This document shows positions 47,182 through 55,582 of a stretch of 64,000 nt of DNA, in pieces. The position numbers and the translations under genes were made by a program. The DNA comes from Psychrobacter sp. Ps6 (GTDB lineage Bacteria > Pseudomonadota > Gammaproteobacteria > Pseudomonadales > Moraxellaceae): the NCBI RefSeq assembly GCF_022129235.1, contig NZ_JADQAI010000001.1:124001-188000 (forward strand), read 5' to 3'. Within the stretch, counting starts at the first letter, position 1. Each line of letters opens with the position of its first letter. The notes below the pieces were generated by a model, which did not search any database, was not told the DNA's origin, and was given only the letters and a program-made list of their open reading frames with translations.

Positions 47182-47223
47182 TGACAGATATCAGGTTTTT
47201 TGAAGCTGATATCACTTTTGTCA
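47182..47223 (+). promoter_or_regulatory. Hairpin in the pnp leader, likely autoregulatory
   Basis: GATATCAG (47187-47194) and CTGATATC (47206-47213) pair perfectly. Outer TGACA/TGTCA extends the stem with a bulge, placing a long hairpin about 20 bases before the pnp start codon. In E. coli a leader hairpin is cut by RNase III and then degraded by PNPase as feedback control; the same role is inferred here. Confidence 0.55.
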
Positions 47224-47243
47224 GTCAACATTAGGAAGATTAT

Positions 47244-49346
47244 ATGACAATGTTTAATACCATTAAGCGTGAATTTCAGTACGGCGACCAGCAGATCGTT
47301 ATCGAGACAGGACGTATTGCTCGTCAAGCAAACTCTATTTTAGTACACATGGGCGGCGTGACCGTACTTGTCGCAGCAGTCGTAAAATCAGAGGCCAAAG
47401 AAGGTCAAAACTTCTTTCCATTGACCGTAAACTATCAAGAAAAAATGTATGCAGCGGGTAAAATCCCAGGTGCTTACGGCAAACGTGAAGGCCGCGCGAG
47501 CGAGTTTGAAACGCTGACCTCTCGCTTAATCGACCGTCCGATTCGTCCGCTCTTCCCTGAAGGTTATGTAAACGAGATTCAAATCACTGCGACAGTTGTA
47601 TCATCAGATAAAACGCAGTCTGCAGACATCGCTGCATTAATCGGTGCTTCAGCCGCATTGGCTATCTCTGATGCGCCATTCAATGGCCCTGTCGCTGCCG
47701 CTCGTGTTGGTTTTATTAACGGCGAATACGTACTAAACCCAACGACTGAGCAGCTTGAAACCAGTGATCTAGATTTGGTCGTGGCTGGTACTAAGTCTGC
47801 GGTATTGATGGTTGAATCTGAAGCAGCTGAGCTGTCAGAAGATCAGATGTTAGGTGCGGTATTATATGGTCATCAGCAGCAGCAAATCGTTATCGACAAT
47901 ATCGCGTCAATGGCGGAAGAAATTGGTACTGCTAAGCAGCAGTATTCTGCGCCTGAGCGTGATCAAGCGCTGACTAGCAGCATGAAAGCGCAGTTCGGTG
48001 AGCAAGTTGCAGATGCATACACCATCACTGATAAGCAAGAGCGCTACACGAAGCTTGATGAGATCAAACAATCAATCATTGATACGCTTGCTGGTGATGC
48101 TGAGTCAGAAACTTATGCCGATACTGTGTCTGAGCTAAAAGAAATCTACAACGACCTTAAATATCGTACTGTTCGTGACAATATCTTGTCAGGAAAGCCA
48201 CGTATCGATGGTCGTGATCTTGAGACGGTTCGTGCGCTTGACGTACAAGTGGGCGTATTACCATATACACATGGTTCAGCGCTGTTTACCCGCGGTGAGA
48301 CGCAAGCACTGGTTACTACCACGCTTGGTAACAGCCGTGACGTCAACATGATTGACTCATTAGGTGGCACGATTCGTGACCATTTCATGCTGCATTACAA
48401 CTTCCCGCATTTCTCAGTGGGTGAGACAGGCCGCGAAGGTATTCCAAAGCGTCGTGAAATCGGCCATGGTCGCCTTGCACGCCGCGGTGTACAAGCGATG
48501 CTGCCAGATAGCGAACGCTTCCCATATGTCATCCGTGTAGTATCAGAAATCACTGAATCAAACGGTTCATCTTCTATGGCATCTGTTTGCGGTGCAAGCT
48601 TAGCGTTAATGGATGCAGGCGTACCATTAAAAGCACCAGTTGCTGGTATCGCGATGGGTCTGGTTAAAGAAGGCGAGCGTTTTGCTGTCTTGTCAGATAT
48701 CTTGGGTGATGAAGATCATCTAGGTGATATGGACTTTAAAGTAGCCGGTTCTAAAAACGGTATCACTGCACTACAGATGGATATCAAGATTGAAGGTATT
48801 ACCCCCGACATCATGGAGCAAGCGCTTAAGCAAGCCCACGCGGGCCGTATCCATATCTTGGACGCAATGAACCAAGTATTGCCTGAGAGCCGTACTGAAA
48901 TCAACGCTCATGCACCGAACTATGCTGTTATCGAAATCAACCCAGACAAGATTCGTGACGTTATCGGTAAAGGCGGCGCAACTATCCGTCAGCTAACCGA
49001 AGAGACTGGTGCGGTTATCGATATCGATGACGCTGGTACGATTCGTATCTTTGGTGAAAACAAAGCAGCGACTAAGGCCGCTATCGGTAAAATCGAAGCA
49101 ATAACTGCTGAAGTTGAAGTTGGTAAAACTTATGAAGGTACGGTTGCTCGTATCGTCGACTTTGGTGCATTTGTGAATGTTTTACCAAACACTGATGGCT
49201 TAGTACATATTTCACAAATCGCAGAAGAGCGCGTAGAAAATGTATCTGATTACCTAAAAGAAGGTCAGGTCGTTAAAGTGCTTGTACAAGACGTTGACAA
49301 CCGTGGCCGTATCAAACTAACTATGAAAGGTGTTGAGCAGAACTAA
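47244..49346 (+). CDS. pnp: Polyribonucleotide nucleotidyltransferase (PNPase)
   Basis: Trimeric 3'-5' phosphorolytic exoribonuclease of the degradosome. Two RNase PH domains (about 1-230 and 310-550; [17 protein letters not shown] and [19 protein letters not shown]) are joined by a helical linker. They are followed by a KH domain ([30 protein letters not shown]) and an S1 domain ([31 protein letters not shown]). The length of 700 is normal. AGGAAGA precedes the first of two close ATGs. Confidence 0.97.
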   Translation: MTMFNTIKREFQYGDQQIVIETGRIARQANSILVHMGGVTVLVAAVVKSEAKEGQNFFPLTVNYQEKMYAAGKIPGAYGKREGRASEFETLTSRLIDRPIRPLFPEGYVNEIQITATVVSSDKTQSADIAALIGASAALAISDAPFNGPVAAARVGFINGEYVLNPTTEQLETSDLDLVVAGTKSAVLMVESEAAELSEDQMLGAVLYGHQQQQIVIDNIASMAEEIGTAKQQYSAPERDQALTSSMKAQFGEQVADAYTITDKQERYTKLDEIKQSIIDTLAGDAESETYADTVSELKEIYNDLKYRTVRDNILSGKPRIDGRDLETVRALDVQVGVLPYTHGSALFTRGETQALVTTTLGNSRDVNMIDSLGGTIRDHFMLHYNFPHFSVGETGREGIPKRREIGHGRLARRGVQAMLPDSERFPYVIRVVSEITESNGSSSMASVCGASLALMDAGVPLKAPVAGIAMGLVKEGERFAVLSDILGDEDHLGDMDFKVAGSKNGITALQMDIKIEGITPDIMEQALKQAHAGRIHILDAMNQVLPESRTEINAHAPNYAVIEINPDKIRDVIGKGGATIRQLTEETGAVIDIDDAGTIRIFGENKAATKAAIGKIEAITAEVEVGKTYEGTVARIVDFGAFVNVLPNTDGLVHISQIAEERVENVSDYLKEGQVVKVLVQDVDNRGRIKLTMKGVEQN

Positions 49347-49375
49347 GGCTCAGTATTCGATATAGTTTAAGTAAT

Positions 49376-49423
49376 AAAAAACCGCCTTGGGATGCTCTTA
49401 TGAGTGCCCAAGGCGGTTTTTTT
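49376..49423 (+). terminator. Terminator of pnp
   Basis: AAAACCGCCTTGGG pairs with CCCAAGGCGGTTTT around a loop, followed by more T. The A-run on the left gives function in the opposite direction as well. Confidence 0.92.
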
Positions 49424-49460
49424 ATGGGCGCAAAAAAATGATGACTGGCTAGAGAGCCAT

Positions 49461-50024
49461 TTATAAATCAATGCTTTTGGGCATATGTATATCGATACGA
49501 AGTTTTGGTAGGTCTTGTAAATACGTGGTCAATAATGGCAACGTATCAGTCTGCCAATCTAGAGGTAGCGAATTTATACTCTCATTTGTATTAGATATAG
49601 CATCGCGCGGATTGTCAGAGATAATCGGACGAGTGAGTAGTGCAACTCTACGTATGCCTTGGTAGCGTATGAGCGGTATTAATTGCTGCTGCAGGTCGAT
49701 TAAAGCCGCGATGAGCCAACGCGACCGCGCAGGATGGTATGGGTGGTTTGATACAACAAGGTTGGCGATATAACTTGGCTGATTGCCGTTACTACTGACG
49801 CCAAGACCAGCTTGCTCACGTGTACGCTTATGCAGTAAGCAGCTGCCAACACTCAGACTGCCATCACGGCACGCGCTATGATAACGATGATAGTTATCAG
49901 GAAATAATGTTTTGGCTCGTGCAAGCACAGGGTCTAGAATGACACCAGCGTTATTGACAGGTAAAACAAGCAGCTGTGCATTACTATTTAAAATAGAGGT
50001 ATGTGTGAGTTGCAGAATCGCCAT
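49461..50024 (-). CDS. Divergent macro-domain-like protein
   Basis: A 187-residue protein whose first half resembles the macro domain of DarG/TARG1-type ADP-ribosyl hydrolases. It has ILNSNAQLLVLPVNNAGV at the start, then LARAKTLFPDNYHRYHSACRDGSLSVGSC, and a later IANLVVSNHPYHPARSRW-type strand and helix. By eye, VNNAGVILDPVLARAKTLFPDNY aligns with the VNCVGVMGKGIALQFKKAFPEN pattern of DarG. The Gly-Lys-Gly of the binding loop is missing and no glycine-rich second loop is visible, so activity may be lost. AGAGG lies upstream of the ATG. No darT-like toxin is adjacent. The family call is an inference. Confidence 0.5.
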   Translation of the reverse strand: MAILQLTHTSILNSNAQLLVLPVNNAGVILDPVLARAKTLFPDNYHRYHSACRDGSLSVGSCLLHKRTREQAGLGVSSNGNQPSYIANLVVSNHPYHPARSRWLIAALIDLQQQLIPLIRYQGIRRVALLTRPIISDNPRDAISNTNESINSLPLDWQTDTLPLLTTYLQDLPKLRIDIHMPKSIDL

Positions 50025-50052
50025 TATAGACCTCTTTGTGAAAATCCTGCGT

Positions 50053-50601
50053 TTATTGTGTCTCTGTACTAGCAGGGCTATCCGCTTCTAATTGTGCTAT
50101 CTGCTGTTCAAGTAGAGCGATTTGTTCGGCTTTCATATCGGTTAGCTGTTTATTCATTGCCAGTTGCTCCGCAGCCAACTTTTCTTGTTCAGCTAAGCGT
50201 TTACGTTCGTCCTCTAAACGATCAATTTCTTCTTTAGCTAAGCTATCCGTCTTTGGCAGAGGCGCATTTAAAATAGCTTTAGGATTTGGCGTTTCAACAC
50301 GCCTATCGCCGTCTGCACGGTCGCTCTCATCAGTGACACTGCTGTCAGTGAGTACAGTGTCAGGCTCATCAGTTACGATGTCTGGACTCGAAGCCGCTTG
50401 AGCGGCCTCAGTTTGCTCATTCATCGTAGGTGACTGACTGATAGGTGAAACCACCTCTGGCTCGGGTTTTGCCCAAAGTAAGTAACCAATAGCAATGAGT
50501 ATCACCGCAAAAATAAGTACTATCCAAACGCGTCGGCTTGCTTGCGCAGTTTTTGCTTTAGAAGACTTGGTCGATACAGGGCGCATTTTTTTACGGTTCA
50601 T
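50053..50601 (-). CDS. Single-pass membrane protein with C-terminal coiled coil, unrecognised
   Basis: About 180 residues: a basic N-terminus (NRKKMRPVSTKSSKAKTAQASRR), one membrane helix (VWIVLIFAVILIAIGYLLW), a Pro/Ser/Asp-rich linker, then a long charged coiled coil (from DSLAKEEIDRLEDERKRLAEQ to LEQQIAQLEA). The tail would be periplasmic. The topology suggests a structural or scaffold protein, but no family is recognised. The frame opens with TTG at 50622; ATG 50601 is preferred, although neither has a clear ribosome binding site. Confidence 0.6.
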   Translation of the reverse strand: MNRKKMRPVSTKSSKAKTAQASRRVWIVLIFAVILIAIGYLLWAKPEPEVVSPISQSPTMNEQTEAAQAASSPDIVTDEPDTVLTDSSVTDESDRADGDRRVETPNPKAILNAPLPKTDSLAKEEIDRLEDERKRLAEQEKLAAEQLAMNKQLTDMKAEQIALLEQQIAQLEADSPASTETQ

Positions 50602-50743
50602 ATTGTGATCAATTGATGGCAAGAATATAAGTAGACCTACTATAGCAAACTCAAAATAAAAAGCCTATCTATTGATAGATAGGCTTAAATCAGTATTAAA
50701 TAGTGAGTTGCTTAGGTGGTAGTCTAGAGCCGATACTGGATAA

Positions 50744-51001
50744 CTAGGGTTTGAACTTGACTGTACCACTGGTGCCTGTTGTCATGGCATCGCGAGCAAG
50801 CTGATCCTCAAGATGGTTTTTGGCGCTGATGGCATCAGGGTCAGGGCGATGTTCCGAATGTCCACACTTTGTGCATTCGATGTATTCATCTGGCGCAGGC
50901 GTGACAATATTTACTTGTACCACAGCGTCCATTTCTTGGCATTTTGGACAGCGTACCCCTGCTAAAAATCGACGCTTAGAACTAGAGGATTGATAACGCA
51001 T
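50744..51001 (-). CDS. yheV: YheV-family zinc-ribbon protein
   Basis: An 85-residue protein with two CxxC pairs (C18/C21 in RCPKC and C43/C46 in CTKCG) that should bind one zinc. FLAGVRCPKCQEMDAVV and YIECTKCGHSE match the YheV family, of unknown function. The ATG follows the prlC TAA stop with no gap, so the two are translationally linked; the likely ribosome binding site (GAGGT) lies inside the end of prlC. Confidence 0.85.
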   Translation of the reverse strand: MRYQSSSSKRRFLAGVRCPKCQEMDAVVQVNIVTPAPDEYIECTKCGHSEHRPDPDAISAKNHLEDQLARDAMTTGTSGTVKFKP

Positions 51002-53203
51002 TTAAATGACCTCGCGAGTCGTTTGAGTGTTTGCGGCATCGATACTTTTAACATCAGTGAAACCGTTATGGCGTAGCAAGGCGTCGATATTGGCACTACG
51101 GCCACGAAAGTTTTCGAAATTGGTTTTGGCTGGAAAACTGCCACCAACAGACAAGATCGACTCGCGAAAAGCTTTGCCCGTTGCTGGGTTAAAAATACCG
51201 TCTTCTTCAAACTTACTAAACGCGTCAGCTGATAGCAGCTCAGCCCATTTATACGAGTAATAACCTGCGGCATAGCCACCTGCGAATATATGACTGAAGC
51301 CATTGGCAAAGCGGTTATAATCAGGTGTTTGCATGATAGCGATATCGCTACGCACAGTATTCAGTGTCGTCAAGATACCTTCATAATCAAGTGCTGGTGT
51401 ATGGGCGTGAATCAGCAGATCAAACAGCGCGAATTCGATCTGGCGCAGCGTTTGTAGGCCGCTTTGGAAGTTTTTGACAGCCAATAGCGCATCAAGTTTG
51501 TCTTTAGGCAATGGTTCGCCAGTGTCGACATGACTACTAATAAGGGCAATGCCTTCAGCATCCCAAGCCCAGTTTTCCATGAACTGACTGGGAAGCTCGA
51601 CGGCATCCCATTCGACGCCATTGACACCCGCAACATCACCGACCGTCACTTGCGTTAGTAGATGATGCAGACCGTGACCGAACTCGTGGAACAAGGTCAA
51701 CACTTCGTCATGGGTCAATAAGCTTGGCTTGCCATCAAGTGCGGGCGTAAAATTGCCAACCATAAAGCAAACAGGTAGCTGCTGATGGTTTTGTTCCTCA
51801 TAGCTATAACGAGACTGAAAACCACTCATCCATGCACCGCCGCGCTTACCGCTGCGCGCAAATAAGTCAAAGTAAAACCCACCAATCAAGCGATCATCAG
51901 CGTCAAACAGTTGATAAAAGCGCACATCATCGTGCCAGCGTGATACGGAATGGCCATCTGTACCCTCATAGCTTTGCTCTTGTACTGTAATACCGTATAG
52001 ACGTTCGACGATGGCAAACAAACCGCTAGTCACTTTTGGCAGTGGGAAGTAAGGACGAATCTCCTCTTGCGACAAGCTAAACTCGCTTTGTTTTACTTTT
52101 TCAGCGATATAGGCGCTATCCCAAGGTTGCAATTCATCAATGCCATAATCCTGCGCACATCTCTGTAACTGTGCTAAATCTTTCTGCGCGGCTGGGGTCG
52201 CTTGGGCCGCCAAGTCACGTAAAAATGTTTCTACTTCTAAGACACTATCTGCCATCTTAGTCGATAGGGATACTTCAGCATAATTATCAAAGCCTAATAA
52301 CTTGGCCTTTTGCTCACGTAAAGTGAGAATTTGGCTCATGATGTCGGCATTGTTTAGTGACTCACCTTTAGCATTGGTATGCGTATCAAATTCAGAGGCG
52401 CGCGTGACATAAGCGTGATACAGCGTTTCTCGTAAGCTGCGGTCATCAGCATGGGTCATCACCGCTAGATATACAGGAATGTTCAAGCTTGCGACATAAT
52501 AAGGCGTCGGGAGCGCATCTATATCGGTTTGACTCAGGGTACCATTAGCAAGCTCACGAATCTTGTACTGTTCACCTGCATCTGCCAACAATGCCAGACC
52601 GCTCTCCGTCAAGCCTTTTAACTGACTGTCTTTTAGAGGCAATGCAAATGCTTGGGTTGCATCCAAGATATGATCTGAGAAGGTCGCAGATAAAGTGGAT
52701 AGCTCGCTTTGAATAGCAGCAAATTTCTCTTGCTCCGCCTTAGGTAACGCCACCCCTGATAACTCAAAGCTACGTAGTGCCAGCTTGATAGCCCGCGCAC
52801 GTGCAGGCTCAAGTGCCGCAAAAAACTCGGTATCATCAACGATCGTTTGATAGCGGGTAAAAAGTGACTGATGTTGACCAACCCGTGTTCCGTAAGCCGA
52901 TAACTTGGGCAGTAGTTCGTGGTGGACATGACGAATCTCATCGTTACTCATCACGCCATTAAGATGCGATAAGATACCCCAACTACGATCTAGCGCCAGA
53001 TTGATATGATCAAACTGCATCACATCTGCCAGTGCTTGCTCAGCGCTTAATTTTGCAATGTCAGTGCTATTGTCAGTCACCGCCGTCAAGTTATCTAAAA
53101 AACTATTGGCATCGTCGATAGCATTGATGACTTGGGTTTGTAATGTATTTGGCGCAGCATTGGTAAAATCAACAAGGCGCAAATCTGAAGAAGGAAGAGT
53201 CAT
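51002..53203 (-). CDS. prlC: Oligopeptidase A (M3 metallopeptidase)
   Basis: Cytosolic zinc oligopeptidase that degrades short peptides, including cleaved signal peptides. The active site is HEFGHGLHH (506-514), with the third metal ligand in the downstream SQFMENWAWD segment. GGFYFDLFARSGKRGGAWM and FANGFSHIFAGGYAAGYYSYKWAELLSADAFSKFE are typical of the PrlC/Dcp group. It is 733 residues, about 50 longer than E. coli PrlC. yheV follows without a gap. The start codon lacks a clear ribosome binding site. Confidence 0.94.
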   Translation of the reverse strand: MTLPSSDLRLVDFTNAAPNTLQTQVINAIDDANSFLDNLTAVTDNSTDIAKLSAEQALADVMQFDHINLALDRSWGILSHLNGVMSNDEIRHVHHELLPKLSAYGTRVGQHQSLFTRYQTIVDDTEFFAALEPARARAIKLALRSFELSGVALPKAEQEKFAAIQSELSTLSATFSDHILDATQAFALPLKDSQLKGLTESGLALLADAGEQYKIRELANGTLSQTDIDALPTPYYVASLNIPVYLAVMTHADDRSLRETLYHAYVTRASEFDTHTNAKGESLNNADIMSQILTLREQKAKLLGFDNYAEVSLSTKMADSVLEVETFLRDLAAQATPAAQKDLAQLQRCAQDYGIDELQPWDSAYIAEKVKQSEFSLSQEEIRPYFPLPKVTSGLFAIVERLYGITVQEQSYEGTDGHSVSRWHDDVRFYQLFDADDRLIGGFYFDLFARSGKRGGAWMSGFQSRYSYEEQNHQQLPVCFMVGNFTPALDGKPSLLTHDEVLTLFHEFGHGLHHLLTQVTVGDVAGVNGVEWDAVELPSQFMENWAWDAEGIALISSHVDTGEPLPKDKLDALLAVKNFQSGLQTLRQIEFALFDLLIHAHTPALDYEGILTTLNTVRSDIAIMQTPDYNRFANGFSHIFAGGYAAGYYSYKWAELLSADAFSKFEEDGIFNPATGKAFRESILSVGGSFPAKTNFENFRGRSANIDALLRHNGFTDVKSIDAANTQTTREVI

Positions 53204-53755
53204 AAAGGTATCCGATATTAATGATTATTATTAAAAAAACATTGGGCGAACGTAGCTTTTAAATCGCGCTCGATATGAGCTAAATTTGCGACGTACTACG
53301 ATTCGCGCTATTTAAAATTTATATTTAGTTATATAAAAGATGGGTTCATTTAGTCAAAATACAACCTGACTACTTATAAACTAAGAGTGAATGCTCAAAC
53401 TAAAAGTGAATACTCAAAGGAGACGACAAATAATATAGTAAATTGAGATAGTAGAAACCTTTAACAATATAGATTGCTCTACTTACAAAGCGCTATCATT
53501 TGCTTGCAAATTCACTCTATAGCGAATGAGGGGTAGCTGTTAGCATCAATGTAAAGGAATTCAAAAATTGTACGCTGATCAGGTGTGCATATAAATAATG
53601 GACAAAAAATATTGATAAATTACAGCATGGTTTGTTGTTTACCAACAATGATCAGAGCTGCTATGAGTAAAAGATAAGGCAAGATGCCCTAACATGGTAC
53701 TCATAAAAGAATGCATAAAATCGAAAGTAAATGATAATAAAACAAGGAGTAATAT
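53204..53755. other. Divergent intergenic region between prlC and the Balon-like gene
   Basis: About 550 AT-rich bases with both promoters. TTGTTG-TTTAC-CAACAA at 53632-53648 is a short inverted repeat about 110 bases before the Balon-like ATG. No ORF was seen. Confidence 0.45.
53632..53648. repeat. Inverted repeat upstream of the Balon-like gene
   Basis: TTGTTG (53632-53637) and CAACAA (53643-53648) pair around five bases. It may be an operator; the arms are too short to exclude chance. Confidence 0.3.
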
Positions 53756-54868
53756 ATGAAAGCGACGCTTAAAAGCTTACGTGAAACCAAAGCAAATCCA
53801 GCGGTAAGTATCTTTGTTAAGACTCACCGAGCACATCCAGCCAACGAGCAAGATCCTATCGCTCTGAAAAATCAGTTGAAAGTTGTCGAAGACCGCTTAA
53901 ATAAAGAATATGATAAGAGTACAGCGACGACTATTTTAGATAATATTCATGCAAAGACCAAAGAATTAAATCATAACTATAATCTTGATACTTTAGCGAT
54001 ATTTGCTAGTACAGATGATGTGCAAATCATCCGCATGCCAATCGATACGACCGAGCGCGTTGTGATATCAAACAGCTTTGCTACCCGTGATTTGGTGCGT
54101 GATATGGCCAGTGCAGTACACTATTATACAGTAGTCCTAACCCGTGATAATTCTCGTTTGATTGAAGCCTCAAATGACCGTGTCATCAGAGAATTTGATA
54201 AAGATGATGACATACAGAACAACATGGAAAACATCCAGTTCCCTGTTGAAAATAATGGGCTGTATACTACAGGTGACGGAGGTTCAGATCGCTCATCGAA
54301 TAATGAAAGCAGCCACTTAAAAGAATACTTCAACCAAGTCGATAAAAGCGTACAAGAGCTATGGGGTGAGCATAAAATGCCACTCGTGATCGTTGGGGAC
54401 GCCAAAAATATCGGTTACTATAAAGAAGTCTGTGATCGTCCAGACAACATCATTGCTACCGTGTCAAATGTTACTAATTTAGAAGATGGAAGCGCTCAAC
54501 ATATCGTTGATAGTGTACAAGAAGCAGTAGAAGCATATCGTACATCATTACATCATGCTGCTTTGGGCGAAATCGATAAAGCCCGCGGTGCAAATATGCT
54601 GCAAACTGACCTACAGGAAGTATACCGTAGCGCATTCCAAGGCGCTGGCGAGACCCTTTATGTACGTCGTGGCTATATCCAATCTGCCAAAATTGATGAA
54701 AAAGCGCAAACTCTAAGCCTTGTAAGTGACGCTAGCGCAGAAGGCGTGACTGATGATGCGATCGGTGAAATCATCGAGCATGTCATCCATAATGGTGGTA
54801 AAGCTGTATTTATGCCACAAGATATTATGGGCGAAGATCAACCAATTGCGTTGGTTACTCGTTACTAA
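53756..54868 (+). CDS. Balon-like ribosome hibernation factor (AOC03_06830 / baeRF family)
   Basis: A 370-residue protein with the three-part layout of bacterial homologues of archaeal-eukaryotic release factor 1/Pelota. The first domain starts MKATLKSLRETKANPAVSIFVKTHR, the middle domain comes after about 165, and the C-terminal L7Ae-like domain ends GGKAVFMPQDIMGEDQPIALVTRY. Balon, described from the cold-adapted Psychrobacter urativorans, is of this size and family; it enters the ribosomal A site with EF-Tu-GDP during cold shock and stationary phase. The loop where a GGQ motif would lie reads GDGGSDRSSNN (about 173-183), so peptide release is not expected. AAGGAG sits before the ATG. It is a single gene with its own terminator. 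Family identity is from recall of the sequence pattern and length, not a search. Confidence 0.8.
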   Translation: MKATLKSLRETKANPAVSIFVKTHRAHPANEQDPIALKNQLKVVEDRLNKEYDKSTATTILDNIHAKTKELNHNYNLDTLAIFASTDDVQIIRMPIDTTERVVISNSFATRDLVRDMASAVHYYTVVLTRDNSRLIEASNDRVIREFDKDDDIQNNMENIQFPVENNGLYTTGDGGSDRSSNNESSHLKEYFNQVDKSVQELWGEHKMPLVIVGDAKNIGYYKEVCDRPDNIIATVSNVTNLEDGSAQHIVDSVQEAVEAYRTSLHHAALGEIDKARGANMLQTDLQEVYRSAFQGAGETLYVRRGYIQSAKIDEKAQTLSLVSDASAEGVTDDAIGEIIEHVIHNGGKAVFMPQDIMGEDQPIALVTRY

Positions 54869-54958
54869 TTCGGTCATATACTGATGAGTATCATTTGATT
54901 AAATGAATTTATAAATCGAGTCACTGATACCTTATAACTGACATCGTATAGATATAAC

Positions 54959-54994
54959 AAAAAGCGCTGGTTCAATAGGAACCAGTGCTTTTTT
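54959..54994 (+). terminator. Terminator of the Balon-like gene
   Basis: AAAAGC-GCTGGTTC faces GAACCAG-TGCTTTT around a short loop, followed by T. Confidence 0.85.
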
Positions 54995-55353
54995 AGTGTC
55001 TGTTATTCGTATGGTACAAAATAAAAGTGAGCTTACGTAAGTTTTGTAAGGTTCAGAATAGGGCATTGTTTATCACTATGGTGCACAATGTTTCAATATA
55101 GTGCGTACCTTATTTCTTCTATAAATTCATTTATGATTAATATATGGGGTTACTATATATCATGTCGACTCTCTATTTTGAGTACTGTATAAATATCACT
55201 AATGTTTATTACAGCCTATATATATCAGTCTATGAGCGAACCAATAGGAGAGATTGTCAAATAAGAAAATGCAGCTAATGCTATCAAATTTTGGATTAAT
55301 AGCGCTTATTTTTTTGAAATATAATAAACAATTGGAGAGCTATCAATTTTGCT

Positions 55354-55369
55354 TGGCATAAGGCTTGCA
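55354..55369 (+). promoter_or_regulatory. Candidate sigma-54 promoter of the guanidine operon
   Basis: TGGCATAAGGCTTGCA fits TGGCACG-N4-TTGCA with GG at -24 (55355-55356) and GC at -12 (55367-55368), exactly 12 bases apart. Two of the seven positions of the -24 box differ from consensus. It would start transcription about 55380, just ahead of the riboswitch. An overlapping sigma-70 reading (TTGGCA, 16 bases, GATAAT at 55375) is also possible. Confidence 0.6.
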
Positions 55370-55409
55370 CTGTAGATAATACACGGTTAACTACCGTTTA
55401 TTACTAATC

Positions 55410-55545
55410 TGAGAGCTAAAAAAATGCTGTCTAGGGTTCCGATACAGTAGAGGAAGTACATCTACCTACACTATATGACTGGTCCGAGAGATGGCGGTTC
55501 GAAAGAACTACACGGAGGGATAAAAGCCCGGGAGACTCTAAGTGA
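55410..55545 (+). promoter_or_regulatory. Guanidine-I (ykkC) riboswitch
   Basis: The leader contains the near-invariant ykkC blocks in order and spacing: CTAGGGTTCCG (55431-55441), ACTGGTCCGAGAG (55478-55490), then ACACGGAGGGATAAAAGCCCGGGAGA (split here: ACACGGAGGGATAAAA at 55510-55525, GCCCGGGAGA after it). Such aptamers bind free guanidinium and switch on guanidine detoxification or degradation genes, and the genes directly downstream are exactly the known targets. Boundaries are approximate. Confidence 0.95.
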
Positions 55546-55582
55546 CACTGATCACTTAAGCTCATAACTGTGGAGTTTTTTT
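55546..55582 (+). promoter_or_regulatory. Probable expression platform of the riboswitch
   Basis: After the aptamer comes AAGTGA-N6-TCACTT (55540-55557), and then TGTGGAG followed by seven T directly before the ATG at 55583. The GGAG is the likely ribosome binding site and the T-run could be a terminator tail, so control could act on transcription, translation or both. No full alternative fold was worked out. Confidence 0.45.

Larger units (their letters stand above)
46521..47243. other. Spacer between rpsO and pnp
   Basis: About 720 bases, longer than the equivalent in E. coli. It holds the rpsO terminator and the pnp leader hairpin; the middle part (46700-47150) shows no ORF or recognised RNA. 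Confidence 0.5.
54869..55407. other. Region between the Balon-like gene and the guanidine riboswitch
   Basis: About 540 AT-rich bases. It holds the Balon-like gene's terminator and, at 55354-55369, a sigma-54-type promoter. No ORF or clear NtrC site was found; the sequence TATCACTATGGTGCACAATG near 55070-55090 has half-site-like parts but wrong spacing. Confidence 0.5.

Noticed and set aside
55070..55107. Possible NtrC site (GTGCAC...AGTGC) upstream of the guanidine operon
   Set aside because: Half-sites are spaced wrongly for an NtrC dimer and lie far upstream; too weak to report as a site.
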